DNA from: Bdellovibrio sp. ZAP7
GTDB taxonomy: Bacteria; Bdellovibrionota; Bdellovibrionia; Bdellovibrionales; Bdellovibrionaceae
Assembly (NCBI RefSeq): GCF_006874645.1
Contig: NZ_CP030082.1
Span: forward strand, 1,612,001 to 1,676,000
Direction of reading: 5' to 3'
DNA length: 64,000 nucleotides
Below, in pieces: positions 51,253-60,646 of the stretch. Under the pieces are notes generated by a model, which searched no databases, was not told the origin of the DNA, and worked only from the letters and a program-made list of their open reading frames with translations. How positions within the stretch are numbered: the stretch's first letter is position 1; every line of letters begins with the position of its first letter. The position numbers and the translations under genes are program-made.

Positions 51253-52467
51253 ATGAAAAAGTATATCTATATTCTTGCGGCTTTGAGCATGGCGCCGGTA
51301 TTCGCGTTGGCTCAATCCCTTGAGAATGATGTTGATGCTGAATTGGACGCTATGTATGCCAAGCAAGCGCCAAAACAAGCTGTTGGGACAAACACAACAG
51401 TTCTTCCTGCTGCCGCTCAAGGTGAAGTGCAGTCTGTGAAGCCACAACCTATCTATATTATTAACTCACCAGCGCAGGCCGCTCAGGCTACTGCAGCAAC
51501 TCAGCAAGTTCAAAAACAGCCAACAACTGTTATTGAAGCTTCGCCTTTGGCTGAATCTCGTGCGGAAGCAATCCGTAAGAGCCGTCAGGACGCTGAGGTT
51601 CAAACTGAACAAAAGATCGTTGAAAAACTTGAGCAATCTCGTATGGAAGACGAAAAACGTCGTGCTGACGTATTGTTCGGTGATAAATTTAACAACTTAA
51701 ATAATCAACAACAGGTTCCAGTTCAACAACCCGTAGCAGCTCCAGTAGTTGTTGCTCCCGTTGCGGCTCCGGCTCCAATTATCGTTGAAAAACAAGTGAA
51801 CGACGACGCTGCAACTCGCGAATTGATCCGTCAGGAAATGGCTGCGTCTTTAGAGAAAAACAAACCAGTTGAAACACGCACTAAATACGTAGCGGGTTTG
51901 ATCGGTATGGGTGACTATCCAGACGTTTCTAACGTTAAGGGTAACTACGCTCTGGGTGTGTCTTTCGGTAATAAAGTTGACGGCTTCATCATTGAAGGTT
52001 CGTTCCTTTACTCGAACTACACTGTAAGTCCAAATCAATGGACGATGAACAACCCGTACTACAACAATGTTGATATCAATCAATACACAGGTTCTTTGGC
52101 AACTAAGATCCAGTTCTTTGATGGTATCGTGAAACCAGTTATCGGTGGTTTGGTTGCTTACTCATACAGAACGTATGATTTGAAATCGAATAACTACACT
52201 TACAACTATAACTACAACTACAACAATAACAACCTGAAGTCTGATGCAAACTCACACGCAGTAGACTTGGGTGCTTTGGTTGGTGCTGATTTGGAATTCT
52301 CTCCAAAATACTCTATTGGTTTGGATTTCAGATATATGTGGAATCTTTCCAGCCGTATCAACTACGGAAGCAACTACAACGCGAACTACAACCAATGGAT
52401 GAACACAAATCCAATCGAAAAACTGCAATACTATGTAATGACAGTTTCTGGTCGCATGAATTTCTAA
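51253..52467 (+). CDS. Outer-membrane beta-barrel protein with N-terminal coiled coil
   Basis: 404 residues. The signal peptide is cut near FALAQ. Residues 25-130 are low-complexity Ala/Gln/Pro followed by a charged coiled-coil segment (ESRAEAIRKSRQDAEVQTEQ onward). A Pro/Val linker and a second short helix precede a C-terminal barrel (about 210-404) of eight or so strands ending SGRMNF, with a terminal Phe typical of Bam substrates. One predicted loop is a Tyr/Asn repeat (YNYNYNYNNNN). GGAGA precedes the ATG. It is alone between a sigma-54-type promoter and a terminator. The role is unknown, perhaps stabilising the cell surface. Confidence 0.8.
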   Translation: MKKYIYILAALSMAPVFALAQSLENDVDAELDAMYAKQAPKQAVGTNTTVLPAAAQGEVQSVKPQPIYIINSPAQAAQATAATQQVQKQPTTVIEASPLAESRAEAIRKSRQDAEVQTEQKIVEKLEQSRMEDEKRRADVLFGDKFNNLNNQQQVPVQQPVAAPVVVAPVAAPAPIIVEKQVNDDAATRELIRQEMAASLEKNKPVETRTKYVAGLIGMGDYPDVSNVKGNYALGVSFGNKVDGFIIEGSFLYSNYTVSPNQWTMNNPYYNNVDINQYTGSLATKIQFFDGIVKPVIGGLVAYSYRTYDLKSNNYTYNYNYNYNNNNLKSDANSHAVDLGALVGADLEFSPKYSIGLDFRYMWNLSSRINYGSNYNANYNQWMNTNPIEKLQYYVMTVSGRMNF

Positions 52468-52505
52468 TTGTTCCCAAAATCTCTCAGTCCCAATTTCTCA
52501 GTGGT

Positions 52506-52541
52506 AGCGGAGTTCTGTAATGGAGCTCCGCTTTTTTTTTG
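52506..52541 (+). terminator. Terminator after the barrel gene
   Basis: AGCGGAG and CTCCGCT pair, extended inward by TTC with GAG (one G-U), around a short loop. A run of nine Ts follows. Confidence 0.85.
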
Positions 52542-52575
52542 GACAACGCCGGGAACTCCGGTACACAATAGTCCC

Positions 52576-53202
52576 ATGCGTATCCTGATTCTTTCCTTAT
52601 TTATGACTTTCCAGGCTTCAGCCGCCACAGTGGTTTCAGAAACTGTCGGGCAGGTGGGTGACTATGTGATCACCAGTCGCGAGGTTCAGATCACCTCTGT
52701 CATAGACGCCGTTTTATTTCCACCCAAAGATGCCAAAAAAAACACTCTGCAGGAAACCTCTCCAGGGTCTAAGGAATTCCGCAGTCATGTGACGGCGGTT
52801 TTATTGGAAGCCGTGGTCGCGATGGAGGCAGAAGCTTTCAACGTGGGCACTGTTTCAGATGCGGAATTGAACGAAGCTGTCGGAAAAATCGAAAGAGCCA
52901 CGGCCGGAAAAACTTATTGGAGCCAACTGCAGCCAACCACTGTTGAGGTGAATAAGTTCACCACTCGTAAACTGGTCGCTAAAAGCTTTATCAAGTTTAA
53001 AACCAGCTCCATGGCCGGAATCGTGTCAGATATCGACGCCTTTGCTTATTACGAAAAAAACAAAGCCAAATTCGGTAGCACTTCGTTTGCCTCTATCAAA
53101 GACAATATTAAATCATTCCTTGCGCAACAGCAGCTCGAGGAGCGTCTGCGCTCCTGGTTTGAAGTGATGAAACGCAAATACAAGGTGCGAAACTTCCTTT
53201 AG
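52576..53202 (+). CDS. Exported SurA-N-like chaperone domain protein
   Basis: 208 residues from ATG 52576; a frame from 52468 runs through the terminator and is unlikely. The signal peptide is cut near ASAA. The next stretch (VSETVGQVGDYVITSREVQI) matches the opening of SurA/PpiD-type chaperones. No parvulin (peptidyl-prolyl isomerase) domain follows; the chain ends with a helical, SurA-like C-terminal segment. It probably guards unfolded outer-membrane proteins. It starts 6 bp before the GNAT gene, so the two form an operon. Confidence 0.72.
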   Translation: MRILILSLFMTFQASAATVVSETVGQVGDYVITSREVQITSVIDAVLFPPKDAKKNTLQETSPGSKEFRSHVTAVLLEAVVAMEAEAFNVGTVSDAELNEAVGKIERATAGKTYWSQLQPTTVEVNKFTTRKLVAKSFIKFKTSSMAGIVSDIDAFAYYEKNKAKFGSTSFASIKDNIKSFLAQQQLEERLRSWFEVMKRKYKVRNFL

Positions 53203-53208
53203 GCCCCT

Positions 53209-53646
53209 ATGAGAATCGAATCACTCTATTCACCCCATAAACCGGCGATGCGTGAACTTGTCGAGGCGATCCACCAGCAAGGTGGAATGCTGCCGCAATT
53301 TTACTGGCCACCAGAAATGCTGGGGGCTGAGATGGCGACGGCTGAAGCCGTGGGTATTTTTGAAGGGGAGGATCTGGCGGGTTTTGTACTTTACCGGGAA
53401 GTTCCCGATGCCTGGGAGATTTCCTTGGTGGCGACACATCCACGATTCCAACGCCGCGGTCTGATGGAGATCTTGATTAGGCATTTGATTGCCGCAAAGG
53501 GTCAAGGTCGCGAGTTGTGGTTAGAAGTGCATGAAAGCAATGAATCGGCCCAAAAACTCTATGAAAAGCTCGGTTTTAAGCTCACGGGCCGTAGGCCGCG
53601 CTATTATAAGGATGGGGCCACGGCGCTATTGTACTCCTGTCCCTAG
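53209..53646 (+). CDS. GNAT acetyltransferase, RimI-like
   Basis: 145 residues. The acetyl-CoA site is VATHPRFQRRGLMEIL (RxxG/A type), and LEVHESNESAQKLYEKLGF and RRPRYYKDGATALL match the RimI pattern. RimI acetylates the N-terminus of ribosomal protein S18, but many relatives have other protein targets. It is not next to tsaB here, as rimI often is. A strong terminator follows. Confidence 0.87.
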   Translation: MRIESLYSPHKPAMRELVEAIHQQGGMLPQFYWPPEMLGAEMATAEAVGIFEGEDLAGFVLYREVPDAWEISLVATHPRFQRRGLMEILIRHLIAAKGQGRELWLEVHESNESAQKLYEKLGFKLTGRRPRYYKDGATALLYSCP

Positions 53647-53700
53647 GGCTAGATAAGTCCTTGCGCTCCTTCAATATTTTTGCTAGTTTAAGGACGTTCG

Positions 53701-53729
53701 ATGGGCCCCGTAAGGCCCATTTTTTTTTG
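53701..53729 (+). terminator. Terminator after the GNAT gene
   Basis: ATGGGCC and GGCCCAT form a 7-bp stem around CCGTAA, followed by nine Ts. Confidence 0.9.
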
Positions 53730-53887
53730 CCACTGAATTCTCTTTTGAGTTCCTCGGACAAAACGGGATGTGTCGGCCAGATACGTTGATTCTTATGAAA
53801 TCGATGTTTGAGCCTACACACGCTGCAGGCCCTAGTTGGAAATTTGCCAACGGCTTTTAGCAGGAGTCACTTCATTAGTAAGCTGAA

Positions 53888-53911
53888 ACCACCCGTATCG
53901 GGGTTGGTGGG
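53888..53911 (+). promoter_or_regulatory. Leader hairpin of the rimP-nusA-infB operon
   Basis: ACCACCCG pairs with CGGG and TGGT across a GT bulge, within a leader of about 70 bases ahead of rimP. Near-repeated GCTGAAACC and GCTGAAGCC flank it. It may be part of the autoregulation of the operon; no T-run. Confidence 0.3.
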
Positions 53912-53949
53912 CTGAAGCCGCACAGATGGTGCGTAAAGGAAGTGAAGAG

Positions 53950-54474
53950 ATGTCTGAGAGACCCTCTTGGTTAGATAAAGTAGAAAAAATCGCAACTGAC
54001 GCCGCTGAATCTCAGGGATGTCTGCTTTACGATATCGAATTCGTAGGCATGGGCAAGGGTCGTACTTTGCGCTTGTTCATTGATAAAGATGACGAGGGCG
54101 GTATCAGTCTTGAAGATTGTTCGAATGTTTCTAAAGCTTTAAATGAAGTTTTGGAAAAAGACGAAGATATCATTCCAGGGGCTGCATATGCTCTGGAAGT
54201 TTCAAGTCCGGGTTTGGAGCGCCACTTGGTAAAACCATGGCACTTCCAAAAAGCGGTAGGCAAGAAAGTGTATCTGAAAACATCCAAATCTCTGGAGAGT
54301 ATGGGTGTGACAGATAAAAAATGGAAAGCTGCTAAAACCGTCGAAGAGGTTATTGAATCTGCCGACGATCAAGGTGTGCGATTCGTGGTCAAAGACGTCG
54401 AGATTAAAATCCCGTACGGTATGATCGAAAAAGCTAAAGTTTTGTTTGAAATTAATAAAGGTCAAAAAAAGTAG
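53950..54474 (+). CDS. rimP: Ribosome maturation factor RimP
   Basis: 174 residues from an ATG with GGAAGTGAAGAG upstream; 53926 gives an extension of 8 residues. Domain 1 (about 10-90) has GCLLYDIEFVGMGKGRTLRLFI and the SLEDCSNVSKALNEVLEKD helix. The YALEVSSPGLERHL motif is the RimP signature. It helps 30S subunit maturation. It opens the conserved rimP-nusA-infB-rbfA-truB-rpsO-pnp order. Confidence 0.93.
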   Translation: MSERPSWLDKVEKIATDAAESQGCLLYDIEFVGMGKGRTLRLFIDKDDEGGISLEDCSNVSKALNEVLEKDEDIIPGAAYALEVSSPGLERHLVKPWHFQKAVGKKVYLKTSKSLESMGVTDKKWKAAKTVEEVIESADDQGVRFVVKDVEIKIPYGMIEKAKVLFEINKGQKK

Positions 54475-54486
54475 AGAGGATGAGCC

Positions 54487-55884
54487 ATGGCTGAAAATAT
54501 GTTTTCAGATCTTTCCAAAGTGATTGAACAAGTTGGTAAAGACAAAGGTATCGACAAACAAGTCGTTATCGATGCAATCACTCAAGGTATGCTTGTAGCT
54601 GCCCGTAAAAAATACGGTACTTACCGTGAAATCGAAGCGGCCTACAACGAAGAGACTGGCGAAGTTGAACTTTTCGAGTTCAAAGAAGTTGTACCTCGCG
54701 AAAAATTCGTCGACGAAGAAGTTGAAATCACTTATGACGACGCCGTTAAATTGGATCCAAACGTTCAAATGGACGACTCTATTGGTATCAAGTTGGAAGC
54801 AACTGACTTGGGCCGTATCGCAGCGCAAACTGCAAAACAAATCATCATGCAAAAAGTGCGTGATGCTGAACGCTCTATCATCTTCACTGAATTCGAAGAA
54901 CGTAAAGGTGAAATCGCATCTGGTATCGCTCGTCGCGTGGAAAAAGGTGCGATCGTTGTCGATTTGGGTCGTACGGAAGCGTACATCCCACCTCGTGAGC
55001 AAATCCCTGGCGAACAATACAAACCAGGTGACCGTATTCAAGGTTACTTGTCTGAAGTTCGTCAAACGACACGTGGTCCACAAATTATCATGTCTCGCGC
55101 TGATGAACGTTATTTGATGAAACTTTTCGAAATGGAAGTTCCAGAAATCTATGACGGTGTGGTTGAGATCATGGCCGCGGCTCGTGAGCCAGGACAACGT
55201 GCTAAAATCGCAGTTCGTTCTAACGACCAAACGGTTGATCCAGTAGGGGCTTGCGTTGGTATGAAGGGTTCCCGTGTACAAAACATCGTACAAGAACTTC
55301 GTGGCGAAAAAATCGATATTGTTCCTTGGGATGAAGACATCACTCGTTTCGCGGTGAATGCTTTGGCTCCGGCTGAAATTTCTCGCGTATTCCTGGATGA
55401 TACAAACCGTGAGATGGAAATCGTGGTTCCAGATTCTCAATTGTCTTTGGCTATCGGTAAACGTGGTCAAAACGTTCGCTTGGCAGCTAAATTGACGACT
55501 TGGAAATTGGATATTATTTCTGAATCTTCAGCGGCGTCTCGTACTGCGGAATCCATCTTCAATTTGATGTTGATCCCAGGCATGAACGAAACTATGGCAC
55601 AAAACATCTTCCAATCTGGCTTCGGTTCGTTCCAATCTGTAGCTCAAGCAAGTGTACAAGAGTTGATGACGATCCCAGGTTATGACGATCCAGAAAAGGC
55701 AGAGAAACTTTCTAACGAAGCGAAAGCTTTGCTTACTAAGTATGAAGCAGAAGGTACTCCAGTACCAACGGCTCCAACCGTTGCCAAAGAAAGCAAAGCG
55801 GGCGGTTCAGCGAAAGCTCAAGCCGATGCCTTGTTGAAACAAGAGTTGCAAAAATTGAACTCTCAAGAAGCTGAAGAAGAATAG
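54487..55884 (+). CDS. nusA: Transcription elongation/termination factor NusA
   Basis: 465 residues. The N-terminal RNA polymerase binding domain (about 1-130) is followed by S1 (about 135-200; GAIVVDLGRTEAYIP), then two KH domains (RVQNIVQELRGEKIDIV and LSLAIGKRGQNVRLAAKLT). A helix-hairpin-helix-like repeat follows (about 350-410, FGSFQSVAQASVQELMTIPG), then a charged tail. NusA modulates pausing and antitermination. AGAGGA precedes the ATG 12 bp after rimP. Confidence 0.96.
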   Translation: MAENMFSDLSKVIEQVGKDKGIDKQVVIDAITQGMLVAARKKYGTYREIEAAYNEETGEVELFEFKEVVPREKFVDEEVEITYDDAVKLDPNVQMDDSIGIKLEATDLGRIAAQTAKQIIMQKVRDAERSIIFTEFEERKGEIASGIARRVEKGAIVVDLGRTEAYIPPREQIPGEQYKPGDRIQGYLSEVRQTTRGPQIIMSRADERYLMKLFEMEVPEIYDGVVEIMAAAREPGQRAKIAVRSNDQTVDPVGACVGMKGSRVQNIVQELRGEKIDIVPWDEDITRFAVNALAPAEISRVFLDDTNREMEIVVPDSQLSLAIGKRGQNVRLAAKLTTWKLDIISESSAASRTAESIFNLMLIPGMNETMAQNIFQSGFGSFQSVAQASVQELMTIPGYDDPEKAEKLSNEAKALLTKYEAEGTPVPTAPTVAKESKAGGSAKAQADALLKQELQKLNSQEAEEE

Positions 55885-55926
55885 ATTTTTAAAGTTTAAG
55901 TTACAGTTACTACACAGGGAGACTGA

Positions 55927-58836
55927 GTGAGTAATCCAAAAGTTTTTGAATTTGCTAAAGAGATCGGGATGACCCCGCTGGCTTTGATGGACAAAATCCG
56001 TGAATGGAATTTGCCTATTAAAAGCCATATGGCAGAACTAGATCCGCAAGTTCTTGAGCAGATTAAAATTAAGTTGGGTGGTGGTGATAAACCCGCTGAA
56101 GAAGCGAAACCCAAAAAAACAGCAGCTCGTAAGGCGCCAGCTAAAAAAGTAGCGGCAGCTGAAACAGAAGCCGCGGCAGCAGCAACTGCGCCGAAGCCTT
56201 CAGTTATTCGTCGTAAGACGAAAGAGGAAGCGGCTCCGGTTGAAGCAAAAGCAAAAGTAATTTCCAAACCCGAAGTTGAGGAAGAGGCGGAAGCTCCTAA
56301 AACAACTCGTGTTGTAGTTAAAAAGCCAGCAGCTGCGGCTGCTCCGAAGGAAGAGGTTGAAGAACCAACTCCAGCGGTGGTTGAAGAAAAGCTTGTTGCG
56401 AAACCAGAACCAACACCTGTGGCGGCGGCTCCAGCAGCGCCAGTGGTGGAGGCCAAAGTTGAAGCTCCGGCTCCTGTGAAAACAGAAGCTCCGGCAGCAC
56501 CAGCGGCATCCGCTCCGATTCAGGCTCGTAAGAAAGAAGTTGTTGTTGGAACTAGCGGTATCGCAAGTTCGTCGACTCCGGCTTCTGCTCCGAAAAGAAA
56601 TATCATTGGGCGCATGGATCTTTCCCGCGTTCAGACACAAGCTCCGCAGCGCTCACAAGGTGAGCGTCCACAAGGTGGAGGTTTTCAACCCCGCACGGGT
56701 GGCGGTGCAAGTGCTTCTTTCACAGGACCTCGCCCGGGTGGTTTCAATCGCCCAGCAGGTGGTGCGCCAACGCGTAACATCCGTCCTGGTTTCGTAGCGC
56801 AGCAAGCTCCTCCAGAGATACCAACTGAAGGTGGCGATCACCACCACAACAAAGAGTTTGATAAACGCAAACGCTTTGGTGCAGCTCCGGCTGTGGCTCC
56901 AAGTGCATTCAATGCGGGGCCAAGCGCTCGTGAAAAAGAAAAAGAAGAAGAAGTTAAAACGTTCAACCCCGTTGAGTTCCGTAAGCGTGAGATGGTGTTC
57001 CAGCCTAAAAAGAAAAAAGGCGTATTGGATCGCGATGCTCAGAAAACTCAAATCACAACAGCGGCAGCTCATAAACGTATCGTTAAAGTTAATGGCACAA
57101 TGAAGCTGACGGATTTGGCAATGGAGATGGGCTTGAAAGCTCCTCAATTGGTCAAAGTTTTGATGTCGAACGGTGTTATGGCCAACATGAATACTTCGCT
57201 GGATTTCGATACGATCGCCTTGATCGTGCCTGAATTCGGTTGGGAAGCACAAAACGTATTCAAAACTGCTGATGACGTGGCGTCGGAAACTGCATTCGGT
57301 GATATGGATGCAGAAAAAATCACTCGTCCACCAGTTGTTACAATCATGGGTCACGTTGACCATGGTAAGACTTCCTTGTTGGATGCTATCCGTAATGCTG
57401 ACGTTGCCAAAGGCGAAGCCGGCGGTATCACGCAGCACATCGGTGCTTACTCTGTTAAATTGGAAGACGGTTCTTTGATCACGTTCCTAGATACTCCGGG
57501 TCACGAAGCCTTTACGGCGATGCGTACTCGTGGTGCGAACGCGACTGATATCGCGGTTATCGTGGTGGCAGCGGATGACGGCATGATGCCGCAAACGCAA
57601 GAATCTATTAACCATGCGAAAGCAGCTGGCGTACCTATTATCGTTGCTGTGAATAAGATGGATAAACCGGGTGCGAATCCGGACCGTATCAAACAACAAT
57701 TAACTGAACTTGAAATCGTTCCGGAAGAATGGGGCGGTAACACGATCTTCGTGGAAGTTTCAGCACTTAAGAAAACAGGCTTGAAAGAGCTTCTTGAGCA
57801 AATCAAATTGTTGGCTGAAATCGGTGAGCTTAAAGCCAATCCTAAACGTTCGGGCACAGGTCTTGTGATCGAAGCGAAAATGGAAAAAGGCAAAGGACCT
57901 GTTGCAACACTTCTTGTTAAAGATGGAACTGTTGCTGTTGGTCAGTACATCGTAGCAGGTACAATGAAAGGCCGCGTTCGTTCTTTGACGAATGATAAAG
58001 GTCAAAGAGTTGAATCTGTGGGTCCAGGTCTTCCTGTGGAAGTTTTGGGTCTGGATGGTGTTCCAGCTGCCGGTGATAAGTTCGATATCGTTAAAGACGA
58101 AAAAACTGCTGAAGAGATGTCTACGTTGAGAAAAGAACAAGCGGCGAAAGCTGCGGCAACTCCAGCGTCGAAAATGTCTTTGGACGAAATCTTCTCTAAA
58201 GTTAAATCTGGCGATGTGAAAGAGCTTGCGATCATCTTGAAAGCAGACGTGCATGGTTCTCTTGAGGCCATCAACGGCATGCTTTCTAAATTGGTAACTC
58301 CGGAAGTTAAAGTGCGTGTGATCCACGCCGCTGTCGGTGGTATCAATGAGAATGACGTGACTTTGGCGAACACTTCAAAAGGTATCGTTTTGGGCTTCAA
58401 CGTACGTCCTGACTTGGGCGCACAAGCAAAAGCGAAACAATTGGGTGTCGACATCAGAACTTACTCGATCGTTTACGAATTGATCGACCAAATGAAAGCT
58501 GCAATGTCCGGTCTTCTTACTCCAGATATGGTTGAAGAAGTTATGGGCCGTGTGGAAGTTCGTAACGTGTTCAACGTACCAAAAGTTGGAACGATTGCGG
58601 GTTGCTTCGTTATCGATGGTAAAGTTCAGCGTAATAATTCGATCCGTCTTCTTCGTGAAGATAAGATCATTTACGAAGGCAAGATCGCATCGCTTAAACG
58701 TTTCAAAGACGACGCCAAAGAAGTGGCTCAAGGCTACGAGTGCGGTATCGGCATTGAAAACTACAATGACGTTAAAGTCGGCGATATGATGGAAGCCTTT
58801 ATTAAAAAAGAAGTTGCTAGAGAATTGGGTCTATAA
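55927..58836 (+). CDS. infB: Translation initiation factor IF-2
   Basis: 969 residues from a GTG with GGGAG upstream. The N-terminal IF2_N motif is followed by about 300 residues of Ala/Lys/Pro/Glu-rich and then Gly/Arg-rich linker. A second IF2_N segment near 385-440 (MKLTDLAMEMGLKAPQLVKVL) precedes the G domain. P-loop GHVDHGKT begins at Gly475, with DTPGH (G3) and NKMD (G4) in order. Domains II-IV complete the factor. IF-2 recruits fMet-tRNA to the 30S subunit. The long linker is similar to other long-form IF-2 proteins. Confidence 0.97.
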   Translation: MSNPKVFEFAKEIGMTPLALMDKIREWNLPIKSHMAELDPQVLEQIKIKLGGGDKPAEEAKPKKTAARKAPAKKVAAAETEAAAAATAPKPSVIRRKTKEEAAPVEAKAKVISKPEVEEEAEAPKTTRVVVKKPAAAAAPKEEVEEPTPAVVEEKLVAKPEPTPVAAAPAAPVVEAKVEAPAPVKTEAPAAPAASAPIQARKKEVVVGTSGIASSSTPASAPKRNIIGRMDLSRVQTQAPQRSQGERPQGGGFQPRTGGGASASFTGPRPGGFNRPAGGAPTRNIRPGFVAQQAPPEIPTEGGDHHHNKEFDKRKRFGAAPAVAPSAFNAGPSAREKEKEEEVKTFNPVEFRKREMVFQPKKKKGVLDRDAQKTQITTAAAHKRIVKVNGTMKLTDLAMEMGLKAPQLVKVLMSNGVMANMNTSLDFDTIALIVPEFGWEAQNVFKTADDVASETAFGDMDAEKITRPPVVTIMGHVDHGKTSLLDAIRNADVAKGEAGGITQHIGAYSVKLEDGSLITFLDTPGHEAFTAMRTRGANATDIAVIVVAADDGMMPQTQESINHAKAAGVPIIVAVNKMDKPGANPDRIKQQLTELEIVPEEWGGNTIFVEVSALKKTGLKELLEQIKLLAEIGELKANPKRSGTGLVIEAKMEKGKGPVATLLVKDGTVAVGQYIVAGTMKGRVRSLTNDKGQRVESVGPGLPVEVLGLDGVPAAGDKFDIVKDEKTAEEMSTLRKEQAAKAAATPASKMSLDEIFSKVKSGDVKELAIILKADVHGSLEAINGMLSKLVTPEVKVRVIHAAVGGINENDVTLANTSKGIVLGFNVRPDLGAQAKAKQLGVDIRTYSIVYELIDQMKAAMSGLLTPDMVEEVMGRVEVRNVFNVPKVGTIAGCFVIDGKVQRNNSIRLLREDKIIYEGKIASLKRFKDDAKEVAQGYECGIGIENYNDVKVGDMMEAFIKKEVARELGL

Positions 58837-59237
58837 TGAAAAACATGGGTGATGGGCGCAGAGTCGCTCGCGTAGAACGTGAAATTCAAGCTACCATCGC
58901 TCAGTTTTTGATCCGTGGTTTTAGAACACCGTTGCCAGGTTTGGTGACGGTGGCTTCGGTTAAAATGCCTGCGGATTTGCGTGCCGCAAAAGTCTATGTC
59001 AGTGTTCTGGGTTCCGATAAGGACCAGGAAACGGCGTTGGAGCTTTTGCAGGAACGTGCCTTTGAAATTCAAAACTATATCGGCAAAGAACTTAAAATGC
59101 GTTATTGCCCAAAACTGACTTTCTATGTGGATCACGCCACAGAACAGGTTTTGAAAGTGGAGCGCATTCTTTCTGATCTTGAATTGGAAAGAAAATCCAA
59201 AGAGCCTAAAGAAGACTCAGAGTCTGATGACGAATAA
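58836..59237 (+). CDS. rbfA: Ribosome-binding factor A
   Basis: 133 residues. RVARVEREIQATIAQFL opens it, and VASVKMPADLRAAKVYVSVLG is the RbfA signature, followed by the KMRYCPKLTFYVDH segment. It is a KH-like 30S assembly factor. It shares one base with the infB stop, and truB starts inside its 3' end (11 bp). An acidic C-terminal tail (EDSESDDE) is present. Confidence 0.95.
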   Translation: MKNMGDGRRVARVEREIQATIAQFLIRGFRTPLPGLVTVASVKMPADLRAAKVYVSVLGSDKDQETALELLQERAFEIQNYIGKELKMRYCPKLTFYVDHATEQVLKVERILSDLELERKSKEPKEDSESDDE

Positions 59238-60186
59238 TTCTGAAAATTTAAAAACGCCTCCGGCTAAACGGATCAGCGTCGATTTCAACGGCTTATTGTT
59301 AGTTGATAAGCCTTCTGGCATTTCGAGCCATGACGTGGTTTCACGCTTGCGCCGTATTATGGGCACGAAGTCTGTCGGTCACTCCGGCACGTTGGATCCA
59401 ATGGCGTCCGGCTTAATGGCCTGCCTGATCAATGAAGCGACCAAGCTTTCTCAATACATTCTGGAAGGTGACAAGGGCTACCGTGTGCGCATTCAATTTG
59501 GAATTCGCACAGATACCCTGGATACCACCGGAGAAACTTTGGAAACCAAGCCCGTCAGTCTGGTGCAGGAAACATTGCTCTCTGAAGCCATGAAACTGCA
59601 GGGTGAGATGGAAGTGGAAGTTCCGATTTACTCGGCCATCAAAGTTCAGGGTAAAAAACTTTACGAATATGCCCGCCAGGACAAAGACGTCGTAATCCCT
59701 AAAAAGGTCATGAACTTCTGGGATGTACAGTTTCTGGGAATGGGTGAGGATTGGGCCGAGTTTGATCTTCGCTGTTCTAAAGGCAGCTACATTCGTACTT
59801 GGGTGGACCTTTTGGGGCAGGCTCTTGGCTGTGGTGCGGCGATGAGTGCCTTGCGCAGGACATATTCGGCTCCCTATCATTTGCAGCAGGGGCAGACCCT
59901 GGAAGCGATTGAGGAGTGTGTAAAAAAGAGCACTTTTTCGAGCGCTTTTGTTGCGATGGATGCCGCTTTGCCGATGGTGAAGCGTATCCGCGTGAAGGGG
60001 CAGGATCAGGTGCTTTTGGGGAATGGCCAAATCAGCCATGACCTGCGTAGCCAGCTTATAGCTGTTTTTAAGCCCGAAGAAGACCAATACGTGCAGATTC
60101 TTGCCCTGGAGGGCGGGAAGCTTTTGGCCATTGTTGGCCTCGAGCCGGGGCGAGGATTTGTCCTGAAGCGCGTATTTAAATACTAA
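59227..60186 (+). CDS. truB: tRNA pseudouridine(55) synthase
   Basis: 319 residues from ATG 59227; a frame from 59179 lies wholly inside rbfA. LLVDKPSGISSHDVV opens the domain and Asp57 in HSGTLDPMASG is the catalytic residue. RIQFGIRTDTLDTTGE and the C-terminal KGSYIRTWVDLLG follow. It makes pseudouridine 55 in the T loop of tRNAs. Ordered as in many bacteria, after rbfA. Confidence 0.96.
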   Translation: MTNNSENLKTPPAKRISVDFNGLLLVDKPSGISSHDVVSRLRRIMGTKSVGHSGTLDPMASGLMACLINEATKLSQYILEGDKGYRVRIQFGIRTDTLDTTGETLETKPVSLVQETLLSEAMKLQGEMEVEVPIYSAIKVQGKKLYEYARQDKDVVIPKKVMNFWDVQFLGMGEDWAEFDLRCSKGSYIRTWVDLLGQALGCGAAMSALRRTYSAPYHLQQGQTLEAIEECVKKSTFSSAFVAMDAALPMVKRIRVKGQDQVLLGNGQISHDLRSQLIAVFKPEEDQYVQILALEGGKLLAIVGLEPGRGFVLKRVFKY

Positions 60187-60315
60187 TTATTTTCACTACT
60201 TGACCCCGCTTGCGGGCTCAGATAGAACCTTACAAAACCTGCCTAGGATCGACAGCCATGACGACTAAGGTGGGGAGTTTACAAACCGGCGGCAACGCCA
60301 ACACAGGAGACGCTA

Positions 60316-60585
60316 ATGGCAGTCACTAAAGAACAAAAAGCACAGATCGTTAACAAGTTCAAAACTGCAGGCCTAGATACTGGTTCAGCACAAGTACAAG
60401 TTGCTTTGCTTACAGCACGTATCAACGACCTTACAGTTCACTTCACTACTCACAAAAAAGATTTCCACGGTCGTCGTGGTCTTGTGACTCTAGTAAATCA
60501 ACGTCGTAAGCTTTTGGATTACTTGCACCGCAAAGACGTTAAAGGTTATCAAACTCTTATCAAAGAACTTGATATCCGTAAGTAA
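60316..60585 (+). CDS. rpsO: 30S ribosomal protein S15
   Basis: 89 residues, exact family size. The [24 protein letters not shown] and [25 protein letters not shown] segments are diagnostic. GGAG precedes the ATG. It binds 16S rRNA early in 30S assembly. Upstream is a 129-base gap after truB, with a possible promoter (TTGACC at about 60204) and no clear terminator. Confidence 0.98.
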   Translation: MAVTKEQKAQIVNKFKTAGLDTGSAQVQVALLTARINDLTVHFTTHKKDFHGRRGLVTLVNQRRKLLDYLHRKDVKGYQTLIKELDIRK

Positions 60586-60610
60586 TCTCATCTTAAATAA
60601 GATACTAAAG

Positions 60611-60630
60611 AAGGGGCGTAATAGCCCCTT
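60611..60630 (+). terminator. Hairpin between rpsO and pnp
   Basis: AAGGGGC and GCCCCTT form a 7-bp stem around GTAATA, 25 bases after the rpsO stop. No T-run follows, so it may be an attenuator or an RNA-processing site. Confidence 0.5.
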
Positions 60631-60646
60631 CGAACTTTAAAAAACA

